Shown: positions 42,651 through 51,632 of the stretch, in pieces
Numbering within the stretch: the first letter of the stretch is position 1
How the letters are laid out: every line of letters starts with the position of its first letter
Origin: an uncultured Mycoplasmatota bacterium
GTDB taxonomy: Bacteria; Bacillota_I; Bacilli_A; RF39; UBA660
Length of the DNA: 64,000 nucleotides
Direction of reading: 5' to 3'
Assembly (NCBI GenBank): GCA_900552495.1
Contig: URZY01000005.1
Span: 1 to 64,000, forward strand
Program-made: the position numbers and the translations under genes
The notes under the pieces: generated by a model
Told to the model about the DNA's origin: nothing
Database searches by the model: none
What the model saw: the letters and a program-made list of their open reading frames with translations, nothing else

Positions 42651-43331
42651 TTATTTAGAAATCAAGTTGAATTTTTTATCTATTTTCTCTATTTCTTTTG
42701 GTAAAACGTAAATATATTGTATTATATATTCTACTAATTCTATGACACATTCTATTTCATTGCTATTAATATTGATATCAGATTCGTGTGCACCAATATT
42801 TCCAAGTTTTCTTATAATAGTTGACGCTGATTTTAGTGTTATTGGTATTATTCCTTTTTCAGAGATATTTATTATTTTTTCCAATAAATTATTTCCATCT
42901 GCATTCTGATCATTACATATCATTTCTAATGTTTTTCTTAATTTTATAAGACATGACTCTTCATCATATAATTTTAATTCTATCGCCTTCCTAAATGTTT
43001 TTATTATAGCATCAGGTACTAAATCAGACTTACTATACACTAAGTTAGAATGAATTGGAAAGATAACAGACTCATCGACATTATCTCCATCGTATAAATC
43101 ATATTCATCAGTATATTCTAATTTTCCATATGTATTGTCCCAATATGCACCAATTATATTATATTGATTACATATTGGGCATAATAGTACTGATTGAATT
43201 TCATAATAATAATCATCCTTTGACCTATCGGAATAATTGTGTTGAATTGATGAGACAACTTCCATAATTGTTTCATTATTACAGTGCTGACATTTTAATT
43301 TTTTAATTTTACCAGTACTACTTTTTAACAT
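42651..43331 (-). CDS. DUF4145 domain protein in the type I operon
   Basis: 226 residues. The N-terminal part has two CxxC pairs (CQHCNN and LCPICNQY), probably a zinc ribbon. The C-terminal DUF4145 domain (about 105-215) contains ALELKLYDEESCLIKLRKTLE-like text, here IELKLYDEESCLIKLRKTLE, and LGNIGAHES. DUF4145 proteins are often found next to type I restriction genes; their role is unknown. The ATG overlaps the hsdM stop as TAATG, so it is co-translated. Confidence 0.82.
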   Translation of the reverse strand: MLKSSTGKIKKLKCQHCNNETIMEVVSSIQHNYSDRSKDDYYYEIQSVLLCPICNQYNIIGAYWDNTYGKLEYTDEYDLYDGDNVDESVIFPIHSNLVYSKSDLVPDAIIKTFRKAIELKLYDEESCLIKLRKTLEMICNDQNADGNNLLEKIINISEKGIIPITLKSASTIIRKLGNIGAHESDININSNEIECVIELVEYIIQYIYVLPKEIEKIDKKFNLISK

Positions 43332-44890
43332 TACAATTCCCCTAACCCTAGTTCTTTTAAGTAAACATTAAGCTCTTTATCTACTTCCGCTATTTGCTTA
43401 TCTATATCTTTAAGATCTTGCTGAACAGCTTTAATGTCTATTTCTTCTTCCTCTTCAAAAGTATCTACATACCTAGGAATATTTAAATTATACTCATTTT
43501 CTTTTATTTCAAACATTGAAGCAACATGACAATATTTTTCTACCTCAACTCTATTTTTATAAGTTTCAATAATTTTATCAACATCTTCATCTCTTAATCT
43601 GTTTTGATTTTTTCCAGCTTCAAACTCTTTTGATGCATCAATGAATAAAATATTATCTTCATTTTCTCTACATTTTTTAAATACTAATATACAAGTTGGA
43701 ATACTTGTTCCGTAAAATATATTAGCTGGTAATCCTATTACTGCATCTAAATAGTTTTTTTCTTCAATTAAATATTTTCTAATTATTCCCTCTGAAGCTC
43801 CTCTAAATAAAACTCCATGAGGAAGAACTACTGCCATAGTTCCATTATCTGATAATTGATATATCATATGTTGAATAAAAGCAAAGTCTGCCTTTGATTT
43901 TGGTGCTAATTTACCATAGGCACTAAATCTTTCATCTTCTATAAACTTTGGATCAGCACTCCAATTTGCAGAATATGGAGGATTAGCAACTATTGCATCA
44001 AATTTCATATCTAAATGTCTAGGTCTTTCTAAAGTATCATCATTTTTTATATCAAAATGTTTAAATGAAACTCCATGTAATAACATGTTCATTCGAGCTA
44101 AGTTGTAAGTTGTAGAATTAAATTCTTGTCCATAGTATGAACTTACCCTACATTCTTTACCTACTCTTAAAAGTAGTGAGCCAGATCCACAAGTTGGATC
44201 ATATACATTTTGAAGTTTTGATTTATTTAACGTAACTAATTTAGCAAGAATTCTTGATACTTGTTGTGGTGTATAGAACTCTCCTGCTTTCTTTCCTGCT
44301 GATGCTGCAAAGTTTGAAATTAAGTATTCATATGCATCTCCTAAAACATCAATTTCAGCATCTTCATGATGAAAGTCTATGTCATCTATTTTTAACATAA
44401 TAGTTGATATTAGTTTAGTTCTTTCTGCTACTCCTCTACCCAATTTAGAATTGCTTAAATCCATATCTTCAAATAAATTTTCGAAATCATCTTCTGATTC
44501 ATTACCTAAAGTAGATTCTGAAATAACATTAATTGCTTTAGCAAGCAATGAAATATCAAATTTACCAGTCTTAATGTTATCGATTAATGTACTCCATAGA
44601 TACTCTGGCTCAATACAATAGCCTATATTTTCTTCCTCTATTAAATCAGACTTAAATTCTTGTGCTTGTTCCTTATCCTTAAACATATCAGCATATTTCA
44701 TTTTATTTCTTAACATTACATTTTCTACATAATTAACTAAATTTTCAGATAAATATCTGTAGAATATTAATCCTAAGATATAATTTTTGAAATCATTAGC
44801 ATCCATATTCCCTCTTAGGGAATTAGCAATACTCCAAAGTTGTTTTTGAAGTTCTGCTTGTTGTGATTGTTGTTTTTCTTCTCTTGACAT
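43331..44890 (-). CDS. hsdM: Type I restriction-modification DNA methyltransferase subunit
   Basis: 519 residues. N6-adenine methyltransferase of the HsdM type. The N-terminal HsdM domain begins with LQKQLWSIANSLRGNMDAND. The SAM motif is VYDPTCGSGSLLLRVG (about 222-237), and the catalytic motif is IVANPPYSANW (about 287-297). A helical C-terminus (DLKDIDKQIAEVDKELN) contacts HsdS. ATG after AGGAGGATG. It lies 9 bases after hsdR and overlaps the DUF4145 gene. Confidence 0.96.
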   Translation of the reverse strand: MSREEKQQSQQAELQKQLWSIANSLRGNMDANDFKNYILGLIFYRYLSENLVNYVENVMLRNKMKYADMFKDKEQAQEFKSDLIEEENIGYCIEPEYLWSTLIDNIKTGKFDISLLAKAINVISESTLGNESEDDFENLFEDMDLSNSKLGRGVAERTKLISTIMLKIDDIDFHHEDAEIDVLGDAYEYLISNFAASAGKKAGEFYTPQQVSRILAKLVTLNKSKLQNVYDPTCGSGSLLLRVGKECRVSSYYGQEFNSTTYNLARMNMLLHGVSFKHFDIKNDDTLERPRHLDMKFDAIVANPPYSANWSADPKFIEDERFSAYGKLAPKSKADFAFIQHMIYQLSDNGTMAVVLPHGVLFRGASEGIIRKYLIEEKNYLDAVIGLPANIFYGTSIPTCILVFKKCRENEDNILFIDASKEFEAGKNQNRLRDEDVDKIIETYKNRVEVEKYCHVASMFEIKENEYNLNIPRYVDTFEEEEEIDIKAVQQDLKDIDKQIAEVDKELNVYLKELGLGEL

Positions 44891-44899
44891 AACATCCTC

Positions 44900-47656
44900 C
44901 TATAAAAATTTCTTAAATATATTTTTAATAAATTCTTTGACTTTATTTTTTACAGTTCTTCTTTCCCAATAATCATCTATATCAATAGCCTCATTTATTT
45001 CTTTGTCTGGGAAAATACTACTATATTCATATTCATTAATTATTTCATTTAATTTATCTAAATTAATTCTATTGTTTAATGCAAATTTTTCAATTTCTTT
45101 TTCTCTTTCTTTATTCATATGTTCATTGAAAGCATCATCTATTGAATCGTCTTCTTTTAATGCAGGTAAAATAGATTTTAAGAAACTCTTAATTAAATCT
45201 GCTTTTAAGAATAATTCATCATCTGTAATATTTGTTAACTTACTTTCAATATCTGCAATATCACGTTTCTTCTGTTCTTCATCTGTTAAATCAACATTTC
45301 TAATTAAATTAAGTATATATGAAACATTAATTCTATCAGTTTGAATTAGTTCTAGTGAGAATGTAACATCATTTAGAATTGAACTTTTTTCCTTATCATT
45401 AGAAATTTTTCTGTATAACTCATAATATTTACTTTTGTAATCTTCAAACATTTGAGTATTAATAACAGTATCATCATTATCTAAATCAAATTGATTAAAT
45501 GTTTTCAAACTAACAAGTATTTTAGCAACCTCTCTAAATGCTAAAATAAATTCTTTTATATCTTCTTCTCTTTCTAGTTCATCAACACTTTCCACTACTG
45601 GTGTAATTTTTAACAACTTATCTACAGCTTTATTATACTTATCTAGGTAAGTATCATATGGTGCCATTATTACGGTGTCAATACTATCAGTTTGAGAGAA
45701 CAATTTAACAGCTTCATCCACTCTAGTTTTAGTAGTTCTATAACAAACTATATTACCAAATGGCTTTGTATCAGATTCAACTCTGTTTGTTCTTGAAAAT
45801 GCTTGAATTAAATCATGATATTTAAGTGATTTATCAACATATAACGTATTTAATCTTTTAGCATCAAATCCGGTCAATAACATATTAACAACTATAACTA
45901 TATCAATTTCTGTATTTTTTATTCTTTTACATATATCTCTAAAATAACCATCAAAATTATGAGTAGAGAAATTTGTGTTGAACATCTTGTTATAATCTTC
46001 CATATATCTATCTAATACTTCTCTTGAATGTTCTGGATTTTTATCTAAATCTTCATTTGCTCCGTAAGTAAATATTGCTCCTATTTTTAAATCATGATTT
46101 ATTTTTTTAAAAGCATCATAATATTTTATTAATAATGGTATTGAAGATACAGTAAATAATGCATTATATTTTCTATCTCTTGTTTTAATATTATGATGAT
46201 CAATAATGTGCTGAGCAATTAAGCCTACTCTTTCATCTGCTAAGAACACTTCATCAGTATCTATGCCTTCTACCATAACCTCTTCTTCTAATGCACCCGT
46301 ATTTACTTCCATAAATTTTATATAATCAACATTAAATCCTAATACATTTTCATCTTTAATAGCGTCTTTTATTAGGTATGTATGTAAGCATTTTTCAAAT
46401 ATATCAGCAGTACTTCTACCATCTTGTGATGGATTTTCTTTAAATCTAGGTGTACCAGTAAATCCAAAGTATTGTGCTTTACTAAATGTCTTTGAAATCT
46501 GTTTATGCATATCACCAAATTGTGATCTATGGCATTCGTCTATTATAAATACTGTTTTTAAATCTTTATATTTTTCCATAATATGTGCATATTTAGGATT
46601 AGTACAAGCATTGGCCATTTTTTGTATTGTAGTTATAATCAATGGTTTAGAACTGTCTTTAATTTGTTCTATTAATTTATCTGTTTGATTAGTCATATCA
46701 ACACACCCTGGATCGAATTTATTAAATTCATCTAAAGTTTGTTTATCCAAGTCTTTTCTATCTACTAAAAAGAATACTTGATTGATAGATGGTTCTAAAG
46801 ATAAAATTTGACTTGTTTTAAATGAAGTAATAGTTTTTCCAGAACCAGTTGTATGCCATACATAACCATTATTACTTGTATCTAGTGCACGCGATACAAT
46901 ATTTTCAACTGCATATACTTGATAAGGTCTCATAACCATCAAGATTTTTTCTGTTTCATTAACAATCATATATCTTGCAATCATTTTTCCTATATGGCAT
47001 CTATCTAAGAAAAATACGCAAAATTGTTCTAAGTTATTAATTCTATCATTATTTATATCAGTCCAATAAAAAGTAAATCCATAATTTAACTCTTGATCTC
47101 CATTTGCAAAATATTTAGTTTCAACCCCATTACTTATTACAAATAATTGAATAAATTTATATAAGCCTTGGTATGAATGCCTTTTATATCTCTTAATTTG
47201 ATTAAAGCCTTCTTTCATATCAATACCTCTACGTTTTAATTCAACTTGAACCAAAGGTAATCCATTTATTAAAATAGTTACATCATATCTATTTGTATAC
47301 TTTCCTTCAACAGTAGTTTGATGAGTTACTTGAAATATATTCTTACACCAATCTTTTGTATTGAATAGTTCAATATAAACAATACTACCATCATCTCTTT
47401 GAATATCTTGCTTTTGTCTTAATTCTTTTGCTGATTGAAAGACACCTTTACCAGATATTTTAACCATTAATCTTTCAAATTCTTTATCACTTAAATTTTT
47501 ACCTTTAAGTTCTATTTTGTTATGAATATTGACTTGTTCTCTAAAATTTTGTTCTAATTCTTTAACATCATTTATTACTATCTTAGAATACCCTTGCTTT
47601 ACAAGTTGATCTATCATACGATCTTCTAGTCTTGCTTCACTCTCATATACTCCCAT
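44900..47656 (-). CDS. hsdR: Type I restriction enzyme R subunit
   Basis: About 918 residues. The N-terminal nuclease domain has LPLVQVELKRRGIDMKEG, with the PD-(E/D)xK lysine. The translocase has WHTTGSGKTITSF (Walker A), FIIDECHRSQFG (DEAD-type Walker B), FTGTPRF, NMLLTGFDAKRLNTLYVDK and IQAFSRTNR. The C-terminal helical domain binds the methylase core. It cuts foreign DNA after translocation. ATG 47656 is preferred for spacing to GTAGGTG; ATG 47659 and TTG 47671 are in frame. First gene of hsdR-hsdM-DUF4145. Confidence 0.96.
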   Translation of the reverse strand: MGVYESEARLEDRMIDQLVKQGYSKIVINDVKELEQNFREQVNIHNKIELKGKNLSDKEFERLMVKISGKGVFQSAKELRQKQDIQRDDGSIVYIELFNTKDWCKNIFQVTHQTTVEGKYTNRYDVTILINGLPLVQVELKRRGIDMKEGFNQIKRYKRHSYQGLYKFIQLFVISNGVETKYFANGDQELNYGFTFYWTDINNDRINNLEQFCVFFLDRCHIGKMIARYMIVNETEKILMVMRPYQVYAVENIVSRALDTSNNGYVWHTTGSGKTITSFKTSQILSLEPSINQVFFLVDRKDLDKQTLDEFNKFDPGCVDMTNQTDKLIEQIKDSSKPLIITTIQKMANACTNPKYAHIMEKYKDLKTVFIIDECHRSQFGDMHKQISKTFSKAQYFGFTGTPRFKENPSQDGRSTADIFEKCLHTYLIKDAIKDENVLGFNVDYIKFMEVNTGALEEEVMVEGIDTDEVFLADERVGLIAQHIIDHHNIKTRDRKYNALFTVSSIPLLIKYYDAFKKINHDLKIGAIFTYGANEDLDKNPEHSREVLDRYMEDYNKMFNTNFSTHNFDGYFRDICKRIKNTEIDIVIVVNMLLTGFDAKRLNTLYVDKSLKYHDLIQAFSRTNRVESDTKPFGNIVCYRTTKTRVDEAVKLFSQTDSIDTVIMAPYDTYLDKYNKAVDKLLKITPVVESVDELEREEDIKEFILAFREVAKILVSLKTFNQFDLDNDDTVINTQMFEDYKSKYYELYRKISNDKEKSSILNDVTFSLELIQTDRINVSYILNLIRNVDLTDEEQKKRDIADIESKLTNITDDELFLKADLIKSFLKSILPALKEDDSIDDAFNEHMNKEREKEIEKFALNNRINLDKLNEIINEYEYSSIFPDKEINEAIDIDDYWERRTVKNKVKEFIKNIFKKFL

Positions 47657-47757
47657 CATTACACCTACCAATCAACATATATTTCAATTATATCACGAAA
47701 ATTGTCATTTTTTGGCTTATGTCCACCAAAAAAGAAGAAATTAATATTAACTTCTAA

Positions 47758-48945
47758 TCATTTTTCTATTAATTTCTTCAATTTATTTATCTGTCTATTT
47801 AATAAAATACATAGTTTATTAATTCTATTATCTGAATATCCTGTTATATATTGATACTCATGTAATAAATTATCAAACCATTCAGGAATATCTTCTAATT
47901 TACTTACTTCAATTCTTTTTATATCTTTTACTATTTTAATAATTTCATCAAATGGTTTAACTTCATAAAATAGTTTACCATCACCAATAATATGCATTTC
48001 TTCTTCATCATAGTATTCAATATTTAAACTTTGACCATTATCAAATATTGGTGCTACATCTAACCACTTTAAAGTATTAACATCTCTTATTATTCCAAAG
48101 TTATTAAGATGTCTATCTTCATTCATAATTAGAAAATCTAAAATATACATATTTTCTATTTTTTCTCTTGCATCTTTTATTCCTTCTAATTCTAGTTTTT
48201 TAATATATTCTTCATAATCTTCTATACTATTATGTTTTTTCATATCATTTCTTATTTGATTACAAGTAATTAGTTCTGTATCTTTTGTTATGAAACAAGG
48301 ACATTTTGATACAACCATATCTTTATAAGTATCTAGTGTATATTCTACATGATCAAAGCCTAGTCTTTTACATATTTCACTTGCTAACACTTCGTTAAAT
48401 GGTTGTAATGTTTCATTTTTATATCCACCTTTTAATAAATATCTTGTCCCATCTTCAATAATCCATGCTTTTTTTAACATGCCATCTGTTGTATTATTAG
48501 GTGTTTTTAAAGATGTTGCATTATGAATCATCTTACTGTTTTTAGAAAGTGATGCTTCCATAAATTCAGCATAATCAAAGTCATTATCAAAGAAATTAAT
48601 ATCTTCATATTTAATATTAGAATCTACTGGCTTTAACCAATACTGATCAGATAAAGATAATCCAAAGGCTTTATCTAATAATTCACATGGAGCACTAATA
48701 TTAAGTCTATGTAGTAATAAGTCTAACTTATCTCTCCAAGATGGTATTCCTCTTCCTTTAAACCATTCACTTAAATTGGTTCTTAAAGAAGTATCATTAA
48801 CATCTTTATTTTTATAAAAACTTTTTAAAATATATGGAGCATAATCAATATTATAAACATCATAAATATTAGTAAATACTCCTGTTGCAGAATCATATTC
48901 TGTTAGCATTACTTCTTTATTTTTATTCATTAAAATACATTTCAT
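47758..48945 (-). CDS. HipA-like kinase domain protein
   Basis: 395 residues. The C-terminal half (about 165-330) has the HipA_C pattern: YLLKGGYKNETLQPFNEVLAS (split here as YLLKGGY and PFNEVLAS) for nucleotide and lysine contacts, LIMNEDRHLNNFGII as the catalytic loop, and DVAPIFDNGQSL as the metal loop. HipA-type kinases phosphorylate synthetase or other targets and can arrest growth. No HipB-like antitoxin is next to it. The N-terminal 150 residues are unassigned. It is transcribed alone, with AAAGGAGATG upstream and an AGAAG/CTTCT hairpin after it. Confidence 0.8.
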   Translation of the reverse strand: MKCILMNKNKEVMLTEYDSATGVFTNIYDVYNIDYAPYILKSFYKNKDVNDTSLRTNLSEWFKGRGIPSWRDKLDLLLHRLNISAPCELLDKAFGLSLSDQYWLKPVDSNIKYEDINFFDNDFDYAEFMEASLSKNSKMIHNATSLKTPNNTTDGMLKKAWIIEDGTRYLLKGGYKNETLQPFNEVLASEICKRLGFDHVEYTLDTYKDMVVSKCPCFITKDTELITCNQIRNDMKKHNSIEDYEEYIKKLELEGIKDAREKIENMYILDFLIMNEDRHLNNFGIIRDVNTLKWLDVAPIFDNGQSLNIEYYDEEEMHIIGDGKLFYEVKPFDEIIKIVKDIKRIEVSKLEDIPEWFDNLLHEYQYITGYSDNRINKLCILLNRQINKLKKLIEK

Positions 48946-49028
48946 AGGAATTCATCTCCTTTTCTATATACTATTATAACATATTTATATTTTCTAGCAG
49001 ATTCTATTTTCTTAGAAAAAGAAAAATA

Positions 49029-49056
49029 GGGCTCCATCAAAATTGACAGTGCCCTT
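49029..49056 (-). terminator. Terminator after the Fic gene
   Basis: AGGGC and GCCCT pair across a long loop and are followed by ATTTTTC on the minus strand. Confidence 0.55.
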
Positions 49057-49068
49057 GCAAAAGTATTT

Positions 49069-49913
49069 TTACTTTTTATCAAATAATTCTTGAACAATTA
49101 AATCTTTTGAATGTAAATTATTATTTTTACCTAATAATAGATTTTCATAAAATTTAATTAAATAACTATTATCTTCTTTTATATTTAAATAATTATTAAA
49201 ATAATTACTTCTAACTAGTGCATTTCTAAAATAAACTGATTTATCTTTAAATAAAGTATTATCTACGCTATAGCCTAAACTAATTAAATACTTTTCAATA
49301 AATAAAGCCGTTGTTCTAGTATCACCTTCTCTAAAAGGATGTACTTGCCATATATTAGAAGAAAATTTAGTTATATTATTAATAACTTCAACTATATTCA
49401 TTTCTTTATAGTTTTTATCTTTTTCTTTTGATATATCATATTCTAATGATTCGGTTAAAGTATTACAATCACCATATGCAACAGAATCATTATTAAGTAT
49501 TTTTTCATGTTTAGAAAAATCTATTTTTCTAAATTCACCAGCGAACTCATAAACATCTTGAAATAAAAATTTATGAACATACTTTAAATAATCAACTGAC
49601 AAATCAAAATCATCAATACTCAATAGTTCAACTATTCTAGCAGATACAAAGTCACATTCTAATTCATTATGATTTACTTCGTTTTTATTTTCCTTTTCAA
49701 TATAATATTCTCTTAATTTTTTTTTACTTCTTCAATCGTTAAATTACCTTCTACTTCTTCTTCTAATAATTTTTCTAAGTATTTGGAAGGTTTTAAATTA
49801 TCTACTTCTTGTAATCCAATAGCCATATCCCATTGTAATTGTTTTGTGTAATTACTAGATTTATATTCTTCTTCATATTCATTAACACTTGAATCTAAAT
49901 CTTTTTCACTCAT
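49069..49913 (-). pseudogene. Fic domain protein gene, split by a one-base change in an A9 run
   Basis: The first frame (49913 to 49713) encodes 66 residues ending TIEEVKKN and a stop. The second frame continues KLREYYIEKENKNEVNH, ELECDFVSARIVELLS and then the Fic core: FAGEFRKIDFSKHE and the active-site motif HPFREGDTRTTALF (a variant of HPFxxGNGR). Adding one A to the nine (T9 on the plus strand, 49717-49725) joins both into one Fic protein of about 281 residues. Fic proteins AMP-ylate target proteins and often act as toxins. The shift may be a real inactivation, a phase-variable tract or a sequencing error. Confidence 0.8.
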
Positions 49914-49988
49914 AATTTAGACCTCCTAACTATTATTTATTATAACATTATTTAATTAATATTTAACTATTACCTTATTTTTCTCTAT

Positions 49989-51632
49989 TTAATTGTAAAC
50001 CTCAAAATCTATTTTGTTCCCCCATATTCTTTCTACATTACTTTTCATTAAAGATATTGCTGATTCGGTTTTTGAACTATTTTCTTCAACTATATAATTA
50101 ATTACTAAAGATTTTTGAGCTCTTGTACACGCAACATATAATAATTTTTCTGTTCTAACTTTAACAGTCTCTTTCATTATCTGATTTTTAAATAACTTTG
50201 AAAAATTATACCAATTCCATGTCGTGTTTTCATTAATATTTACAATAACGTGAGCAAATTCGTTACCTTTTGTACCATGCATTGTTTGTAATAATGTCTC
50301 TTCAGAATATTGTAAATAATAATTATAGAATTCTATAGCTTTAATTTCACTAATCAAGGAAAGAAAATCCATATCATCGGATTCTTCATATGATTTACAT
50401 AATTTTAAATAATTTAAATTAGAAAAAATATCTAATGCAAATATTTTTTCTAAAAAAACTTGAATACTTATTTCTGACATTTCATCTATAATCTTATACA
50501 ATTGTTCTTTTATATCAGTTAAAATTTCAAAATTAAGATAACTTCTGTTTATATTCTTAATAATTTTGTTAGATAGATTATTTTTAATTTCATATATTGA
50601 AGGCATAATTTCATTACAAACATATCTTAAAAATCTTTCTTCAGCATTTTTTATTATACTCGACGTATTACTGCCATATCTTTCATTATAAACGTTAAAG
50701 ATATTTGGAAACCCTACTTCATCGGCAATATACCTATGTGTTAAATGTAACTTTTCATAGTCATTATATTGTTCACATCGTTTTAAATATTTATCTTCAC
50801 CTATATTATAAATAAACTTTATTTCATTTTTTTCTATTTCATTATTTTTACATACTTGTATTAAATCAGATCGCAAACAATTATTTAAATCAATTATTTC
50901 ACAACATGATCTATAATTTTCTTCTTTTTTTATGTATTTAAATTTATTCTTATAATTTTCTTGAATTTCTCCTATGCCTGTATGATATATATTTTGCATT
51001 GTATCCCCAAATAATCCAATTAAAATATTATTTGATTTTTCTTTATATTTTTGAAATGCATTTAAGAAATCATAAAATATTATTTTATGTGTATCTTGAT
51101 ATTCATCAATAAAAATATAGTTAAAAGATGCAAATAAAACATTACAATATTGTTCATTTTCTAGAAATAGGTTAAAAATTTTCAAAAGTGTATCATGCGA
51201 AATAATCCCGTTAGACAAACTTTCGTAATCTCTATATGTTATCGGTAACATTAAATCTGCATTTCTATATTTTTCAAGTTTTATTTCATTTTTTTCTTTT
51301 TCATATTTTTCTATCTTTTCTGTTATATATTTGTTTACTTCCAATCTTAACGGAGTTTGAAACTTACATATGTTTTTCCAAATAAAATCATGAATTGTTG
51401 AAACAATTACGTTGTTAGTATCTTTTAGTCTAGAAAGAATTTCGTTTTTTGCATTGTTGGTATATGTTATACAAACAATTTTAGCCTCTACATTCATATT
51501 TTTCAAATGATTAATTGTACTAACTAAAGTATGAGTTTTTCCAGAACCTGCTCCTGCATCTAAGCAAAAATTTTCATTTTCCTCTATACATTCTTTTATT
51601 TCTTCTAATGCTGTATTTACTTCGCTAACCAT
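49989..51632 (-). CDS. gajB: Gabija protein B, UvrD-like helicase/NTPase
   Basis: 547 residues of superfamily 1A. Walker A is LDAGAGSGKTHTLV near the N-terminus, motif II IFIDEYQDTHKI, motif V TMHGTKGNEFAHVIV, and motif VI LLYVACTRAQKSL. The size and the pairing with an OLD-type nuclease fit Gabija GajB, which senses nucleotide changes and activates GajA during phage infection. The start is ATG 51632 after GGAGGGA, 16 bases inside the end of gajA; the frame is open to 51668. Confidence 0.88.
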   Translation of the reverse strand: MVSEVNTALEEIKECIEENENFCLDAGAGSGKTHTLVSTINHLKNMNVEAKIVCITYTNNAKNEILSRLKDTNNVIVSTIHDFIWKNICKFQTPLRLEVNKYITEKIEKYEKEKNEIKLEKYRNADLMLPITYRDYESLSNGIISHDTLLKIFNLFLENEQYCNVLFASFNYIFIDEYQDTHKIIFYDFLNAFQKYKEKSNNILIGLFGDTMQNIYHTGIGEIQENYKNKFKYIKKEENYRSCCEIIDLNNCLRSDLIQVCKNNEIEKNEIKFIYNIGEDKYLKRCEQYNDYEKLHLTHRYIADEVGFPNIFNVYNERYGSNTSSIIKNAEERFLRYVCNEIMPSIYEIKNNLSNKIIKNINRSYLNFEILTDIKEQLYKIIDEMSEISIQVFLEKIFALDIFSNLNYLKLCKSYEESDDMDFLSLISEIKAIEFYNYYLQYSEETLLQTMHGTKGNEFAHVIVNINENTTWNWYNFSKLFKNQIMKETVKVRTEKLLYVACTRAQKSLVINYIVEENSSKTESAISLMKSNVERIWGNKIDFEVYN

